From contig JAOXYB010103826.1 in the NCBI GenBank assembly GCA_028565635.1, positions 4,238 through 21,259 on the forward strand: a stretch of DNA of 17,022 bases, given 5' to 3'. Shown here in pieces: positions 12,101-17,022 of this stretch (position 1 is the stretch's first letter; every line of letters starts with the position of its first letter). Source of the stretch: Phoronis ovalis. Taxonomy: Eukaryota; Phoronida; Phoronidae. Position numbers and translations under genes: made by a program. The notes under the pieces were generated by a model, which saw only the letters and a list, made by a program, of their open reading frames with translations, was not told the origin of the DNA and ran no database searches.

Positions 12101-15100
12101 TTGTTTTTGTCGGATCATCTTCTTATTTGGTACAGGGTAAATACTGGTCAAAGTACATGTAGAATATGGGTTTGACCCCGATTACTTCCAACGTGGCTGA
12201 CTGGTGGCCATGTTTGTACCCTAGAGTGCACGTTACGTTGCACCCATTTTGGGAAAGATGAAGCGATGCCTGGATGATTCAAAGGAGGATTCACGTAGGT
12301 CATAGGATGGTGGGCATATTAGGCCAGGCCACATTTCAAAATGACCTTGAGAAGTAGGTCAAATGCCGATGCGAATCTTCAACATTTTTTTTGCGTAATA
12401 CTTTCTTTGTCGCTCAATAACTGCTTCAGTTTTTATCCGAGTAACTTTATGTTTGGTACAGTGTAAATACAGGTCAAAATGCAAATCGTCTGTAATTTCC
12501 ATGTGGTTCACTTTCAAGATGGCCGACTGGCGGCCATGTTTTTTCCCGATAGTGCATGTTACCTTGCGCCCATTTCAGGAAAGACGAAACGATGACTGGA
12601 CGATTCGAAGGTGGATCACAAAGCCCATAGGTTGGTGGGGTGTATTAGGCCAGGTGACATTTCAAAGTGACCTTGAGAAGTAGGTCAAATTCTGATACGA
12701 ATCTTCGACATTTTTCATTTGCGTAACAATTTTCTTGTCTTGCAATAACTGCTTCAATTTTTATCATATCAGCTTTATATTTGGAATAGGCTAAATACTG
12801 GTCAAAGTGCAGATAGGCAGTAATTTTGACTTGGATAACTAACTGGCAGCCATGTTTGTTCTCGAGATGTGAGCTTGCAATAATAGGTTTTGTTTTTGTC
12901 GAATCATCTTCATATTAGCTACAGGGTAAGTACTGGTCAAAGTACACGTTGGATATAAGTTTGATCATGATTACTTCTAACATGGCCGACTGGTGGCCAT
13001 TTTGGGAAAGACGAAGTGATGATTGGACGATTTGAAGGTGGATTCACGAAGGTCATAGGTTGGTGGGTGTATTAGACCAAGTGACATTTCAAATTGACAT
13101 TGAGAAGTAGGTCAAATGTCGATATGAATCTTCGACATTTTTTGTTGTGCGTAACACTTTCTTTGTCGCACAATAACTGCTTCGATTTTTATCTGATCAG
13201 CTTTATATTTGGTACGCCATTTCGGGAAAGGCAAAGCAAAACCACCTATTTTCCTTTTAAACCAAAAATTTGACATTTTCACTCTATTATCAACCTCAAA
13301 ACTCTTATACATACAAAGATGGCTTTACAACTAAAAAAACTACATCATATGATGAGCATCTGTCTGCACCAGCAGACCTCTTGTTAAAGCTCTCGGACAA
13401 ATTAAGGTTCCTTTTACAATCAACCGGAGAGTTGGTTTGCAATGCGAGACAAGGGTGAGAATACCGGGACGCTCCCGGATCCTGGGGGGGGTCAGTGCGA
13501 TCCCGAGTACCATCGTTAAGTTTGGTTAAGTTATTATGCATAACTCATCCATATTCCCTGCATTCCTTCACCAGCTTCTCTGTTGCCTTTTTCAATGTTT
13601 CTTTTCTATTTGTAGGCATCGTGATCATCAATTATTTTACATAATAAGTTGCAACAAATAAATCTTCACTCGGAAGCGTATTATAAACATGTGTTGACCT
13701 ATATATCTCTAAGCCCCGCCCACATAATGAATAATCCAGGTCACGTGATTAAAGTTTTCGCGCAATTGGCTACCCATTTAATTATTTTGTCATTTTTTTA
13801 CCAATCATGGGCCGAAATTTTGTAGGCACATGTCGAAACATATTTTATATGCTATTCGGCTTCCAGACGAATGGTTTCCCGTTGTTTTGGAGTGAATATT
13901 GCTCCACGAGTACTGTTTGAAGTTTATAGGATTGAAATCTCGATTTTCTAGGCTTTTGAATTTGTGATATCTGCTGTGATTTGAATTAATTTAACTTATT
14001 ATCCCAGTGTGTTATGAAACGTTTTAGTGGCTATATCGCAAGAAGACACATTGATCCAAATATTGTGTGTCGTATTTTTGAAAGGGTGTCTAGTTTAATT
14101 TTTGGGGACATGTTCGGAATAAAATTACAGTCACCCAAATTTCAAACCAGTGGCCCGCCTTTAAAAACAATGTTGCAAATTAACAGAGTTATTTATCAAA
14201 ATTTTGAGATACAGTTTTGTGCTAGACACGTGGCATTTGCGGGTGCAATTTGAATTACGCAATTTCCTCAAAACGTGTAAAAGTTAAATTCTTATAAAGT
14301 TAAAACTGTAGTTTTTGCAGTAAATGGCAGAAATTTCATTTCCATGGCAACAAATTGGACCAAAATGTAGTCGGATTGAAAGAAAAAAAACTGACTAAAA
14401 AGAAAATGTATACATTATAATACTTTTAGTCTATAATTTTAAAGATACATTGCAACAAAGATAACTAAGAAATAAACTGTTCTCACCCCCTTAAAAGAAA
14501 TAACTAGTATCTGAACCCAGATAAACAAATGCACCAAGTTAATGAGTCTGTTTTGTCAAGAGTCTGATAATATAGCAATAAACAGTTGAGATGTGATAAG
14601 AACCTATTTGCTGGCCACTCATTTTAAGTGTCACTGAAGCATGTTCACATTTTGAAACATATAAATTGTCTGTATACTTAACGTATATTATGGTAAAACT
14701 GTTATGCACTAAAAATTATTACTTAATGTACTAGTCTGATGAATTTTGTATGTTGATTCATATTCAGCATCATCTTTGTGAATTTTTTCAGTGCGATGTT
14801 TGTTTGTGTTGGCAACATGCTGTCTGCTTTGAATTAACTCACGACACACTGCCTAAGAAATATATCTGTTATGTCTGCCTCAATCCTCCAGGTATAATAA
14901 CTTTTATTATTCAGATGTATTATGTGAATTAAATTGCCAAAAACGGTATACTTGCTATAAAAACAAAGGAATGGACCAACTAACCTTCTAGTAATATTAA
15001 CCATGCTACTTCAATGATAATGTGAGCAATTTGTGAATTGTATATGTTTTTAACTGACAGAAATTTTGTTCTTGTTTTTTTTCTTAAAGATTCATTTTGT

Positions 15101-16884
15101 TGTGTAATTTGATTACATCCTTGTATTTTTCATTGATATTTATATCAGGTGTTCGAGAAAGTGCAAAATATATCTATGAGCAAGATTGGTTTAAACTGGG
15201 TTTCTTGGAGCGATTTAACTTCCTTCCTGTAGAAAATGATGAAAGGACATGTGAGCATATCTTAGCCAGTCATAGCTTGATGGCAGATACAATAAATGTC
15301 TTGGATATACTCAGAGGCCTTCAAAGGAAAATGCACTTACTTAAGTAAATATATATATGCTGTGTTTTGTTTTAATGTGTATTTATTTATTTTGCTCTTA
15401 TTTCAAAAAAGAAAGATCCAGATTTAATAATTGCAATCATTTCTGTAGTCTTGTGTAAATTGAATATTGATAGTGCACTGTTATAACTATTTATCATGCT
15501 AAGAAACTGTACTGTGGATTTGCTTTGGAAACAGTCAGATAACTGGCAAAAAAAGTATTTTTCAAATTATGCATCACCGATCTGTTATTACAGCAGCAGA
15601 GCGTTGCAACAGCAGAAACCATGTTCGATAATTTGGTATATTTGTGTCCTAAGTTTTAAATTTTAAAAAAAGCATTTCCTCATTTTGTATTTTTAGAAAT
15701 CTGGAAGAAGAAGAATTAAAAATATGGAAGACAAACTGGGACCGGCATGATGTGCTTGATATGGAAGATCATAAACAATTAGCAAGTGAAACTTTTAGTG
15801 AAAGTATACAAGATACTGTTATAGTGGACTCTGATTCAAAACAGAATAACTCCATTACGTGGAGTGATCAACACTTGTCAACCAGTAACACTGATCAAAC
15901 TGCAAGTGAGAATTTAGAGAGACAAGACTCTATGGAGCATATTGATGTGTGTGGTGAAAGTTCTGACGAAACTGAAAAATCAGAAATGTGTGTTCATGGA
16001 AAAGATATGGTCAGTAATACTACTGATGAAACTCCACAAAATAACACTGTACCTAATGGGAATATTCCTCAACAGGAAATTCAGTCTGGTAAGAAAAAAG
16101 TGAAGTGTAAGCCTTGCTGTATATATATGCTCCAGGCTATCTTTACAAACATAAATAAAAATTTTAACAAAAATGTAAGTAGTATCATCAGATTATTGAG
16201 TGCTTTTGACATAAAAATAGCATATTTTAAATTATAGTTGTAAACGTCGACTAGCAGGAAACAACATGAATTTTCATTTATGTGGATACACCACACGTAA
16301 TATCTGATTCGTGTATTCATATTTTTGTCATGTTACCATGCTATTAAATCGTCCAGTGATCTGGCGGAACTGTTGTTTCAACTGGTAACAATACATTACA
16401 GTATGTGTTATCTGCTGTTACTTTTCAGGTACAACAGATTCCTCAGTTCTACCAGCTGCTAGTAGTGACAATCCACAAAGCCTTCAAACACCCTCTGGTG
16501 AATCAGGTTATCAGCTGTCTCCTTTACCAACTCGGGTTAAACTAACAGGAAGTAGTGTGTGGACTCCAGTTGTCAAGGTACATAACGTGAATTTTCACAG
16601 TTTACGTCTATATGAGATATTATTGTCATGTCATATTTTCAGTTTGCATTCTGGCATGTGATGTCATGTTCATAGCTGCCATAATACTGCAAAACCCTTT
16701 TAACAGCTGTTGTACATTAAATTTGATTTGTAGAATCTGACAGACTTGGATGCACTGGATGACATTCCAGAAGAAGAAAACAACAATAACTTAGAGATGG
16801 GTGAGAAACACCTTTGCAACCACATCAATGGTTTGCAAGATGAACTGGAGAAGCGGTTGGATTTGATGGACCAGCAAGTTACAG
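1..16884 (+). CDS. PHF20: PHF20/PHF20L1-like chromatin reader, 5' and 3' partial, 16 exons
   Basis: Joined exons: 1-171, 593-641, 892-942, 1370-1590, 2221-2421, 2601-2661, 3244-3330, 3771-3833, 4329-4514, 10178-10333, 10708-10844, 14792-14891, 15149-15344, 15697-16088, 16429-16577, 16734-16884. Every junction is GT-AG, and phases agree throughout, giving 790 codons plus one base. Domains in visible-residue numbers: second Tudor (about 1-50), Lys/His-rich basic linker (about 58-250), C2H2 finger (319-342), acidic stretch (about 434-445), C4HC3 PHD finger (448-490), conserved post-PHD region (about 495-580), Ser/Thr/acidic tail, and a helical heptad-like C-terminus (about 763-790). The order and signature residues match vertebrate PHF20 and PHF20L1 (about 1,010 residues), so roughly 85 N-terminal residues (first Tudor) and a terminal exon are missing. 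Known family role: nuclear reader subunit of the NSL acetyltransferase complex. The Tudor binds methyl-lysine and the PHD binds methylated H3K4. That this protein does the same is inference. Whether it is the single ancestor of both vertebrate paralogs cannot be shown here. Confidence 0.93.
172..592 (+). other. Host intron 1
   Basis: AT-rich intron with a T-run near 234-242. I see no gene, RNA or repeat in it. Confidence 0.8.
593..641 (+). CDS. PHF20: PHF20-like exon 2 (49 nt)
   Basis: This short exon follows an acceptor at TTATTCAG and ends at CTTG|GTGAGT. It enters in phase 0 and leaves in phase 1. It encodes [17 protein letters not shown], a charged linker after the Tudor domain. Support is phase agreement with both neighbours and good splice sites. 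No domain is recognised. Confidence 0.75.
892..942 (+). CDS. PHF20: PHF20-like exon 3 (51 nt), basic linker
   Basis: The acceptor is GCCTCTTTCAG and the donor is GATG|GTTAGT, phase 1 to phase 1. It encodes a Lys/Arg patch ([10 protein letters not shown]) that could serve as a nuclear localisation or DNA-contact segment. The canonical AT-hook core RGRP, reported in vertebrate relatives, is absent here. Because length is a multiple of three and both ends are phase 1, skipping it would preserve the frame. Confidence 0.72.
943..1369 (+). other. Host intron 3
   Basis: AT-rich intron with an atypical, purine-interrupted 3' end. Three in-frame AG acceptors (1363, 1369, 1372) lie within nine bases. 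Confidence 0.7.
1370..1590 (+). CDS. PHF20: PHF20-like exon 4: His/Lys-rich repeat and basic linker
   Basis: This exon encodes about 74 residues rich in Lys, His, Glu and Pro, ending AAG|GTATGT in phase 0. It contains two tandem copies of an eight-residue unit (D/E-KHRHISG) and a basic run PRKKKPTKK that looks like a nuclear localisation signal. The acceptor is ambiguous: AG dinucleotides ending at 1363, 1369 and 1372 all keep the frame, and the polypyrimidine tract is weak. I chose 1369 because it sits centrally and gives [10 protein letters not shown]. Function of the linker is unknown. Confidence 0.8.
1399..1446 (+). repeat. Two tandem 24-bp units in host exon 4
   Basis: Units at 1399-1422 and 1423-1446 are near-identical and in frame. 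Each encodes D/E-KHRHISG. The differences are mostly synonymous (CAC/CAT, ATC/ATT, GGT/GGG), so the duplication is old enough to have diverged but was kept at protein level. The triplet ESG just before and EK just after suggest decayed extra copies. Confidence 0.9.
1591..2220 (+). other. Host intron 4
   Basis: A 630-bp AT-rich intron with a short TG run near 1994-2003. Nothing else is recognised on either strand. Confidence 0.8.
2221..2421 (+). CDS. PHF20: PHF20-like exon 5: lysine-rich helical linker
   Basis: A strong acceptor (CCACTTTTACAG) leads into 67 codons, phase 0 to phase 0, ending AGG|GTATTT. The product is dominated by Lys clusters (KKKK, VKKKH, IKKKKKL) alternating with Ala/Glu/Leu. 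This fits a basic helical linker between the Tudor and zinc-finger regions, which in vertebrate relatives is also basic. No catalytic motif is seen. The bases upstream of 2221 that stay open in this frame are intron. Confidence 0.82.
2601..2661 (+). CDS. PHF20: PHF20-like exon 6 (61 nt)
   Basis: The acceptor TTTTATTTCAG is strong and the donor is ATAG|GTACAG, phase 0 to phase 1. It encodes a short basic segment beginning [14 protein letters not shown]. Phase agreement supports it, but there is no recognisable domain. Confidence 0.78.
2662..3243 (+). other. Host intron 6
   Basis: A 582-bp AT-rich intron without recognisable features. Confidence 0.8.
3244..3330 (+). CDS. PHF20: PHF20-like exon 7 (87 nt)
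   Basis: The exon begins after CATGTAG and ends at AGAG|GTATGA, phase 1 to phase 1. It encodes [20 protein letters not shown] and then YMPCVALR. The codon use is clearly protein-like and the frame joins both neighbours. Its length is a multiple of three, so skipping would be silent for frame. Confidence 0.8.
3331..4328 (+). other. Host introns 7 and 8 (interrupted by exon 8 at 3771-3833)
   Basis: Two AT-rich introns of 440 and 495 bp. Around 4140-4260 the word GAATCAT recurs with TCACAGG nearby, a weak diffuse duplication. I see no gene in either. Confidence 0.75.
3771..3833 (+). CDS. PHF20: PHF20-like exon 8 (63 nt)
   Basis: Begins after TGTGTTGTAG and ends AAAG|GTAATC, phase 1 to phase 1. 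It encodes [20 protein letters not shown], which leads directly into the segment before the C2H2 finger. The open frame continuing past 3833 to about 3967 is read-through into the intron. Confidence 0.8.
4329..4514 (+). CDS. PHF20: PHF20-like exon 9: C2H2 zinc finger
   Basis: The acceptor is TATTTTAG and the donor is ATGT|GTAAGT, phase 1 to phase 1. It encodes a single C-x4-C-x12-H-x4-H zinc finger with ligands C319, C324, H337 and H342 (visible numbering) and the core [13 protein letters not shown], characteristic of PHF20-family proteins. A basic patch PRKRKH follows. A lone finger of this type may contact nucleic acid or protein, and no target can be deduced. The 5.7-kb intron that hosts the antisense gene begins directly after this exon. 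Confidence 0.92.
4609..4614 (-). promoter_or_regulatory. Candidate polyadenylation signal of nested gene
   Basis: AATAAA on the minus strand, about 225 bp beyond the stop codon of the nested gene and still inside the host intron. It is the first such hexamer found downstream of the stop, and would give a short 3' UTR that does not reach host exon 9. Confidence 0.4.
4838..8124 (-). CDS. Nested gene exon 4: giant low-complexity insert and NHL blades 3-6
   Basis: One uninterrupted 3.3-kb terminal exon, opening after TTTTCCACAG in phase 1. The first 895 or so residues are polar and low-complexity: runs of Ser and Asn, a 38-41-residue degenerate repeat (7723-7487), and an acidic Asp/Ser/Asn tract (about 5440-5830). 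From the Met codon at 5437 the last 199 residues return to NHL sequence: [12 protein letters not shown], then [20 protein letters not shown], then [20 protein letters not shown] and [14 protein letters not shown], ending in IFKYKYL. The open frame upstream of 8124, to an ATG at 8176, is intron. A single exon of this length without stops in AT-rich DNA is strong evidence of coding. Confidence 0.88.
4838..9870 (-). CDS. Nested antisense gene: filamin-repeat/NHL-propeller protein (TRIM-NHL-like without RING), four exons
   Basis: Joined on the minus strand: 9870-9660, 9258-8960, 8716-8419, 8124-4838 (TAG at 4840-4838). This gives 4,095 nt and 1,364 residues. An in-frame TAA at 9876-9874 precedes the ATG, supporting it as the start. 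Domains: short N-terminus with no zinc ligands (1-70), filamin-type Ig fold (about 71-160), NHL blades 1-2 (about 171-269), a low-complexity Asn/Ser/Asp-rich insert (about 271-1165), then NHL blades 3-6 (about 1166-1364). Filamin followed by six NHL repeats is the C-terminal half of TRIM2/TRIM3/TRIM71-type proteins. In that family the propeller binds RNA or protein partners in the cytoplasm. Missing RING and B-box imply no intrinsic E3 ligase activity unless upstream exons exist. The gene lies wholly inside a host intron. The exact function is unknown, and the propeller assignment comes from repeat pattern, not alignment. Confidence 0.82.
5440..5830 (-). repeat. Acidic Asp/Ser/Asn repeat tract in nested gene
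   Basis: About 130 residues (roughly 1035-1165) composed mainly of Asp, Ser, Asn, Glu and Thr. Three diverged units carry the core DDDQSSD or DEDQSND, seen on the plus strand as TGCTTTGATC words at 5638, 5671 and 5716. The tract ends immediately before NHL blade 3. It is probably a disordered, strongly negative linker that grew by slippage of ATC/GAT triplets. Confidence 0.85.
7487..7723 (-). repeat. Two-copy degenerate 38-41-residue protein repeat in nested gene insert
   Basis: Unit 1 (7723-7610) and unit 2 (7609-7487) share the frame NNGT..TQD....A.T.H..G..NN..........EG.S. Fainter echoes ([15 protein letters not shown]) follow at lower coordinates. The insert therefore partly arose by internal duplication rather than only by homopolymer growth. 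No known domain is recognised. Confidence 0.7.
8419..8716 (-). CDS. Nested gene exon 3: NHL blades 1-2
   Basis: The acceptor has a very strong pyrimidine tract (TTTTTTCTTTTTTTTTTAAG) and the exon opens in phase 0 with [21 protein letters not shown] and then [11 protein letters not shown]. The D-x-x-G-N-x-Y-I-A-D ... I-Q-V-Y pattern is a canonical NHL repeat. A more degenerate blade follows ([20 protein letters not shown]). It ends ATAG|GTGAGC in phase 1. Confidence 0.85.
8960..9258 (-). CDS. Nested gene exon 2: filamin-type Ig domain
   Basis: The acceptor is ATTACAG|GTGTG, entering in phase 1. About 95 residues show the filamin/ABP280 repeat pattern: alternating strands, [13 protein letters not shown] near the start, [19 protein letters not shown] in the middle (the xYxVxYxPxxxGxHxIxV-like core), and GCPRVFKV at the end. 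The domain usually sits between the coiled coil and the NHL propeller of TRIM-NHL proteins. The phase-0 end at 8960 requires a GC donor (AAG|GCAAGT). The alternative phase-0 GT donor at 8950 would add three residues. Confidence 0.85.
9660..9870 (-). CDS. Nested gene exon 1: start codon and N-terminal segment
   Basis: ATG at 9870-9868, 70 codons plus one base, donor GATG|GTAAAAC. It encodes a polar segment without Cys/His clusters, ending in [16 protein letters not shown], which may be the tail of the helix that precedes the filamin domain in TRIM-NHL proteins. An upstream in-frame stop and the lack of an obvious acceptor favour this ATG as the start. A splice at TTAAG just upstream of the ATG cannot be fully excluded. 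Confidence 0.68.
10178..10333 (+). CDS. PHF20: PHF20-like exon 10: Ser-rich linker
   Basis: This exon follows the acceptor CCTTTTCCAG and joins exon 9 in phase across the 5.7-kb intron. It ends CAAG|GTATCT, phase 1 to phase 1. It encodes a Ser/Gly/Asp-rich linker ([17 protein letters not shown]) before the PHD region. Because the intron is long, an extra plus-strand exon between 4515 and 10177 cannot be excluded, but none was recognised and the phases already match. Confidence 0.85.
10334..10707 (+). other. Host intron 10
   Basis: A 374-bp AT-rich intron with nothing recognisable. Confidence 0.8.
10708..10844 (+). CDS. PHF20: PHF20-like exon 11: acidic stretch and first half of PHD finger
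   Basis: Phase 1 to phase 0, ending ATACAG|GTGTGG. After an acidic run (EDDSDNEDE) comes [16 protein letters not shown], the first zinc-ligand pair (C448, C450) and first strand of the PHD finger. The other six ligands are in the next exon, 3.9 kb downstream. Confidence 0.93.
11341..11368. repeat. Hairpin-forming inverted repeat near left edge of repeat block
   Basis: GCCC and TCACTAT (11341-11352) pair with ATAGTGA and GGGC (11356-11368) around a GTA loop, with a small A/AA internal bulge. It sits about 40 bp before the first B repeat unit and may mark the element edge. Confidence 0.7.
11405..13215. repeat. Higher-order interspersed/tandem repeat block (B-A-A arrangement)
   Basis: Two related unit types alternate. 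Type A starts at 11592, 11920, 12394, 12721 and 13151, opening with GTAACACTTTCTTTGTCGCA-like sequence and continuing with TGCTTCAGTTTTTATCCGAT. Type B starts at 11405, 12081 and 12871, with TTTTGTTTTTGTCGGATCATC-like sequence. The order is B A A, B A A, B A, with a super-period of about 800 bp (11592 to 12394, then 757 to 13151). Both types share GACTGGTGGCCATGTTTG-like and TATTAGGCCAGGTGACATTT words. The first B copy lacks about 120 bp of its 3' part, and the last A copy is cut short at about 13215. It lies in the intron that splits the PHD finger. No transposase-like frame is seen, so this is probably satellite-like or a non-autonomous element array. Confidence 0.88.
11718..11736. repeat. 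Inverted repeat ATGGCC-GACTGGT-GGCCAT inside repeat unit
   Basis: A perfect 6-bp inverted repeat with a 7-bp spacer. The same word occurs at 12519-12537 and 12982-13000, so it is a conserved part of the repeat. The left arm in context (CAAGATGGCCGAC) resembles the vertebrate YY1 consensus. Binding is not claimed. Confidence 0.75.
13464..13478. repeat. Perfect GC hairpin CCGGGA-CGC-TCCCGG
   Basis: A 6-bp perfect stem with a 3-base loop, followed by a run of eight G (13484-13491). It is a short GC-rich island in AT-rich intron, about 250 bp right of the repeat block. No function is assigned. Confidence 0.75.
13713..13805. promoter_or_regulatory. Promoter-like cluster of GC box, E-box and CCAAT motifs within intron
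   Basis: Within about 95 bp there is a GC-box-like GCCCCGCCC (13713-13721), an E-box CACGTG (13742-13747), an inverted CCAAT (ATTGG, 13765-13769) and a CCAAT (13801-13805). This is denser than elsewhere in the window. It lies 1 kb upstream of the exon with most of the PHD finger. It could be an internal promoter or enhancer, or part of an inserted element. Motif matches alone are weak evidence. Confidence 0.3.
14792..14891 (+). CDS. PHF20: PHF20-like exon 12: second half of PHD finger
   Basis: This exon follows AATTTTTTCAG in phase 0 and ends CCAG|GTATAA in phase 1. It supplies C462, C465, H470, C473, C487 and C490, completing a C4HC3 finger with [12 protein letters not shown] and [11 protein letters not shown]. 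These signatures match the PHF20 PHD finger closely. In vertebrate PHF20 that finger reads methylated histone H3 Lys4 (established for the family; inferred here). The reading frame upstream of 14792 that includes an ATG at 14750 is intron. Confidence 0.95.
15149..15344 (+). CDS. PHF20: PHF20-like exon 13: conserved post-PHD region
   Basis: The acceptor is TTTATATCAG and the donor is TTAA|GTAAAT, phase 1 to phase 2. The product has [19 protein letters not shown] and, further on, a helical segment with [16 protein letters not shown]. Both correspond to the conserved segment just after the PHD finger in PHF20/PHF20L1. Reading through the donor hits an in-frame TAA at 15346, so retention of this intron would truncate the protein here. 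Confidence 0.9.
15345..15696 (+). other. Host intron 13
   Basis: A 352-bp AT-rich intron. The in-frame stop just past the donor means its retention would remove the C-terminal third. Nothing else seen. Confidence 0.8.
15697..16088 (+). CDS. PHF20: PHF20-like exon 14: end of post-PHD region and Ser/Thr-rich tail
   Basis: Begins after TATTTTTAG and ends TCTG|GTAAGA, phase 2 to phase 1. The first residues ([17 protein letters not shown]) finish the conserved post-PHD helix and its Trp motif. The remaining 110 or so residues are Ser/Thr/Asp/Glu/Asn-rich and probably disordered. The open frame continuing past 16088 is intron. Confidence 0.9.
16089..16428 (+). other. Host intron 14
   Basis: A 340-bp AT-rich intron with nothing recognisable. 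Confidence 0.8.
16429..16577 (+). CDS. PHF20: PHF20-like exon 15: Ser/Pro-rich linker
   Basis: Begins after TTACTTTTCAG and ends GTCAAG|GTACAT, phase 1 to phase 0. It encodes a Ser/Pro/Thr-rich linker ending in [12 protein letters not shown]. No domain is recognised, and support is splice-site quality and frame continuity. Confidence 0.85.
16734..16884 (+). CDS. PHF20: PHF20-like exon 16: C-terminal helical segment, penultimate or near-last exon
   Basis: Begins after TTGATTTGTAG and ends ACAG|GTATGA, phase 0 to phase 1. The acidic start ([12 protein letters not shown]) is followed by a heptad-like helix, [19 protein letters not shown], resembling the C-terminal helix of PHF20/PHF20L1. No stop codon occurs in the exon before the donor, so at least one more exon lies beyond the window. 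Confidence 0.88.
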
Positions 16885-17022
16885 GTATGAATGTAGTATT
16901 TTACCAGTGTGCTTGTTATCTGATTGGAAGTTAAATATATCACACATGATTAGCTATAAGTATGTTTGTAGTGTTGGTTTAATACATGCTAATTAGTTTA
17001 TATGAATTAAGATGAAATTTTT

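Larger units (their letters stand above)
10845..14791 (+). other. Host intron 11, splitting the PHD finger
   Basis: A 3,947-bp intron. Bases 10845-11200 are plain AT-rich sequence. From 11200 to 11400 the sequence is GC-richer, with a CACGTG, a 17-codon ATG frame (11279-11329) and a hairpin. Bases 11405-13215 hold the repeat block. Bases 13216-13800 hold a GC hairpin and the promoter-like cluster. The rest returns to AT-rich sequence, including an unrecognised 79-codon frame (14014-14253). The middle looks inserted into an originally ordinary intron. Confidence 0.8.

Noticed and set aside
11486-12683. Open frames inside the repeat block on both strands (11486-11827 minus, 11980-12162 and 12453-12683 plus)
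   Set aside because: They read the repeat units themselves, are interrupted in sister copies, and show no transposase or reverse-transcriptase motif.
11405-13215. CRISPR array
   Set aside because: The units are hundreds of bases long, diverged and directly adjoining, with no short constant repeats and unique spacers, and the context is an animal intron.
14014-14253. A 79-codon plus-strand frame as a separate small gene
   Set aside because: No recognisable domain, composition is not clearly coding, and it is not in splice phase evidence with host exons. It is kept only as part of the promoter-like observation.
1-17022. tRNA, rRNA or other structured RNA genes
   Set aside because: No tRNA-like cloverleaf boxes or rRNA-like stretches were recognised on reading. 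A covariance-model scan would be needed to exclude small ncRNAs in the introns.

Overview
The window is intron-rich animal nuclear DNA. Exons are short and bounded by GT-AG introns in consistent phase, introns are AT-rich, and there are no bacterial-style operons. It is almost entirely one plus-strand gene that enters at base 1 and is still open at the right end. Sixteen exons join in one reading frame (2,371 nt, 790 complete codons). They encode an ortholog of the vertebrate PHF20/PHF20L1 pair: a second Tudor domain, a basic Lys/His-rich linker, a C2H2 zinc finger, a PHD finger, the conserved post-PHD segment and a helical C-terminal segment. Family members are chromatin readers of the MOF/KAT8-containing NSL histone acetyltransferase complex. 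The N-terminal exons (first Tudor) and the last C-terminal exon lie outside the window.

Region by region: bases 1-4514 hold exons 1-9 (Tudor to C2H2 finger). The 5.7-kb intron at 4515-10177 contains a complete second gene on the opposite strand (start codon at 9870, stop at 4838, four coding exons, 1,364 residues). It encodes a filamin repeat followed by an NHL beta-propeller, like the C-terminal half of TRIM-NHL proteins but without RING, B-box or evident coiled coil. Its propeller is interrupted between blades 2 and 3 by about 895 residues of low-complexity Asn/Ser/Asp-rich sequence. Bases 10178-10844 hold host exons 10 and 11, the second ending inside the PHD finger. The 3.9-kb intron at 10845-14791 splits the PHD finger and carries a block of interspersed and higher-order tandem repeats (about 11.4-13.2 kb) and a GC-richer, promoter-like stretch near 13.7-13.8 kb. 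Bases 14792-16884 hold exons 12-16.

The taxon cannot be fixed from sequence alone. A single PHF20-type gene, a filamin-NHL gene without a vertebrate counterpart of this layout, and short AT-rich introns suggest an invertebrate (for example a mollusc, brachiopod, hemichordate or cephalochordate). The two genes need not be functionally linked: one is a chromatin reader, the other probably a cytoplasmic propeller scaffold or RNA-binding protein. Their nested antisense arrangement makes transcriptional interference or co-regulation possible. The most unusual items are the split-propeller protein, its likely GC-AG intron, and the B-A-A higher-order repeat inside the PHD-splitting intron.
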